Below are positions 62,543 to 64,000 of a stretch of 64,000 nucleotides of DNA, piece by piece. The notes below the pieces were generated by a model. It was given only the letters and a program-made list of their open reading frames with translations. It was not told the DNA's origin and searched no databases. The stretch lies in the NCBI GenBank assembly GCA_010909725.1, contig JAACMV010000003.1, forward strand, positions 806,001 through 870,000. The letters run 5' to 3'. This DNA is from Picochlorum sp. 'celeri'. Taxonomy: Eukaryota; Chlorophyta; Trebouxiophyceae. The position numbers were made by a program, and so were the translations under genes. The first letter of the stretch is position 1. Every line of letters begins with the position of its first letter.

Positions 62543-64000
62543 ATGGAGCATGTCATCATTGCGGAACAAGTCGTTTCAGAGGCTCTCGAGTATACAATGC
62601 GCTGTATCAAACAGACGGTAGACCAATGCCCGCAGTTTACTGTCGTGAAGCATGTGCAGCAGCAGCAAGAGATCAAGGTGTGCTTGTCTGTGATACGCAT
62701 TGATGTATTTCTTTCATGATGTCATGACTACATTGGCGTAGGGTATACTAGAGGAATGTGTTCGATTAAATACGATGGTAGAAAGAGATGAGCAGTATGC
62801 TCGGAGGATGGAGACAACAACCATGCATGGGTTGTTGGTCAAGGTGGGGGAGGTTGTGGCTAATGTGAATTCTTCCAGCCTCTTGTATACTGCCATTCAG
62901 GGAATGCACCAAGATGCAACGATGCAACTAGAGAAATCTACAAAGATGAAAAATTCTCTGGAGAAGAGTAATGCAAAGGTTGAGAGGGATATTGATGTGG
63001 TGGAGTCTCATGTGTCTGTACTAGAGGACAGGATACAGAGTGCCATGCGTCAGCATCGATGGCAGCAAGGGCAGATACGGCACGTTGAAGAGGAATTGAA
63101 TAGTAGAATTTCACGTATACCTCGATTGATGGATAGCATCCGAGAGATTGATGAGGCCATCCATGTAGAGGAGGATCGAATACAGGATTGCTCTCAGTCG
63201 TTGCTCCCTCTTGCACACAGCATGATTGTGCATGCTCAACAGGAAGCGGACGTGTGGGATGCAAAGAATAGAAAGTACGCTGCGCAGATTGACAGGACCA
63301 TGAGGGAATTGAATGAGATGCGATTGTATATTCATCAGATACGAAGAGGTTTGGAGGAGCAAATCATCCATAGGCAAGACATGAAGAGTACAGAACCTTC
63401 TTCTTCTTCGATTGAAAATCAGCAACAGTGTGAATATGCCATCGACCGATTATATGAGATGTTGAAGAAACGAAAAGAAAAGGTACAGTCTCGCACAGAA
63501 GACATGGCGTATGCTCAGATGGCTGTCTCTCATGGCATTCGGCAGTTGGATCAGGCTATAGCCGAGGTTGAAAGCAAGTACGTGTGTCCATCTCTCCATT
63601 TTTCGCGTTTTTCTTCTCATCTTTACCAGTCACAAGCACACACACACACCTATATATATATGTATGATACATGAATCCTCACAACTACCGTCTTGTTGAA
63701 TTCTGTTCAGGATGAATGCTGGGAAGGATGTATTGTTGCAGCTGGAGCGGGAATATGAATGCATCTGCAGAGACAACAACACCATGCATGCCTTTTGCAT
63801 GTCCCTCTCTGCCATCCAATCAGATACGAGAGATGAAGACAGCATGCAAGAGCGAAAAAATATCTTACAAGACAATATTCGTCATCTAAAAGAGGATATC
63901 GTTCGGATAGAGAACACCATGTACGATCGACTGCTCCAGTATCAATCACTTCAGGACACTGCACAGGATGCATCAAACAACACAGGCACACAAGTGGAAG
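62543..64000 (+). CDS. Coiled-coil protein (5' part, runs off window)
   Basis: Exons 62543-62677, 62742-63577 and 63711 onward (introns 64 and 133 bp, phases 0 and 2) give at least 420 residues and continue past the right edge. Nearly the whole product is predicted coiled coil: long Glu/Lys/Gln/Met-rich heptads, for example KSTKMKNSLEKSNAKVERDI and EVESK joining MNAGKDVLLQLEREYE. No globular domain. Length and pattern could fit a cytoskeletal or axonemal scaffold (CCDC-type), but nothing specific identifies one. An upstream ATG at 62516 is also in frame; I prefer 62543 as start because it leads straight into heptads. Confidence 0.7.

Overview
This is nuclear DNA from a compact, intron-poor photosynthetic eukaryote, most likely an alga. 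Genes lie 30 to 700 bp apart on both strands. Introns are short (most 60-160 bp, GT-AG, donors often GTACG or GTGCG). There are no operons or bacterial ribosome-binding sites. Plastid ancestry is indicated by a TAB2 (photosystem I translation) homologue, nuclear TrpG and rhodanese proteins with transit-peptide-like leaders, an ADP-glucose-pyrophosphorylase-like protein, a cyanobacterial-type HAD hydrolase, CRY-DASH, and plant-like forms of tyrosyl-tRNA synthetase, ITPK4, HOS15 N-terminus and oxidosqualene cyclase. I cannot name the species; an Archaeplastida-type lineage fits best.

Layout. 1-12.4 kb: start of V-ATPase subunit c'' (off the left edge), RIC1, a degenerate AGPase-like protein, ribosomal protein L12, a small unknown, a LisH protein lacking WD40 repeats, a class 3 lipase and a secreted GH9 cellulase rebuilt from three exons. 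12.9-24.7 kb: mitochondrial-type ClpP, CRY-DASH, a secreted BspA/DUF285 repeat protein, a spliced unknown, Golgi pH regulator, palmitoyl-protein thioesterase, CARM1-type arginine methyltransferase and an ankyrin protein. 25.0-48.6 kb: twelve genes in strict plus/minus alternation (HAD hydrolase, ATR kinase, TyrRS, YL1/SWC2, HSP20, SFI1-like, proteasome assembly chaperone 1, ITPK4, cysteine desulfurase/selenocysteine lyase, an ENTH-ArfGAP fusion, an EF-hand protein, rhodanese). 48.8-54.8 kb: oxidosqualene cyclase, TAB2 and a flavin amine oxidase, all carrying single-base frameshifts. 55.1-64 kb: a SAP/zinc-finger orphan, a second ankyrin protein, a fluoride exporter, VPS33 (five exons), TrpG and the 5' part of a coiled-coil gene running off the right edge.

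Functionally the window is mostly housekeeping: Golgi/endosome traffic (RIC1, GPHR, VPS33, ENTH-ArfGAP, V-ATPase), nuclear regulation (ATR, YL1, CARM1, LisH), proteostasis (ClpP, HSP20, PAC1, PPT1) and plastid metabolism. The most unusual items are the ENTH-ArfGAP fusion, the AGPase-like protein without catalytic residues, the WD40-less HOS15-like protein, the frameshift-rich island, four perfect 20-22 bp palindromes, and the alternating gene array. Exon joins were derived by eye from splice signals, phase and family alignment; none has transcript support here.
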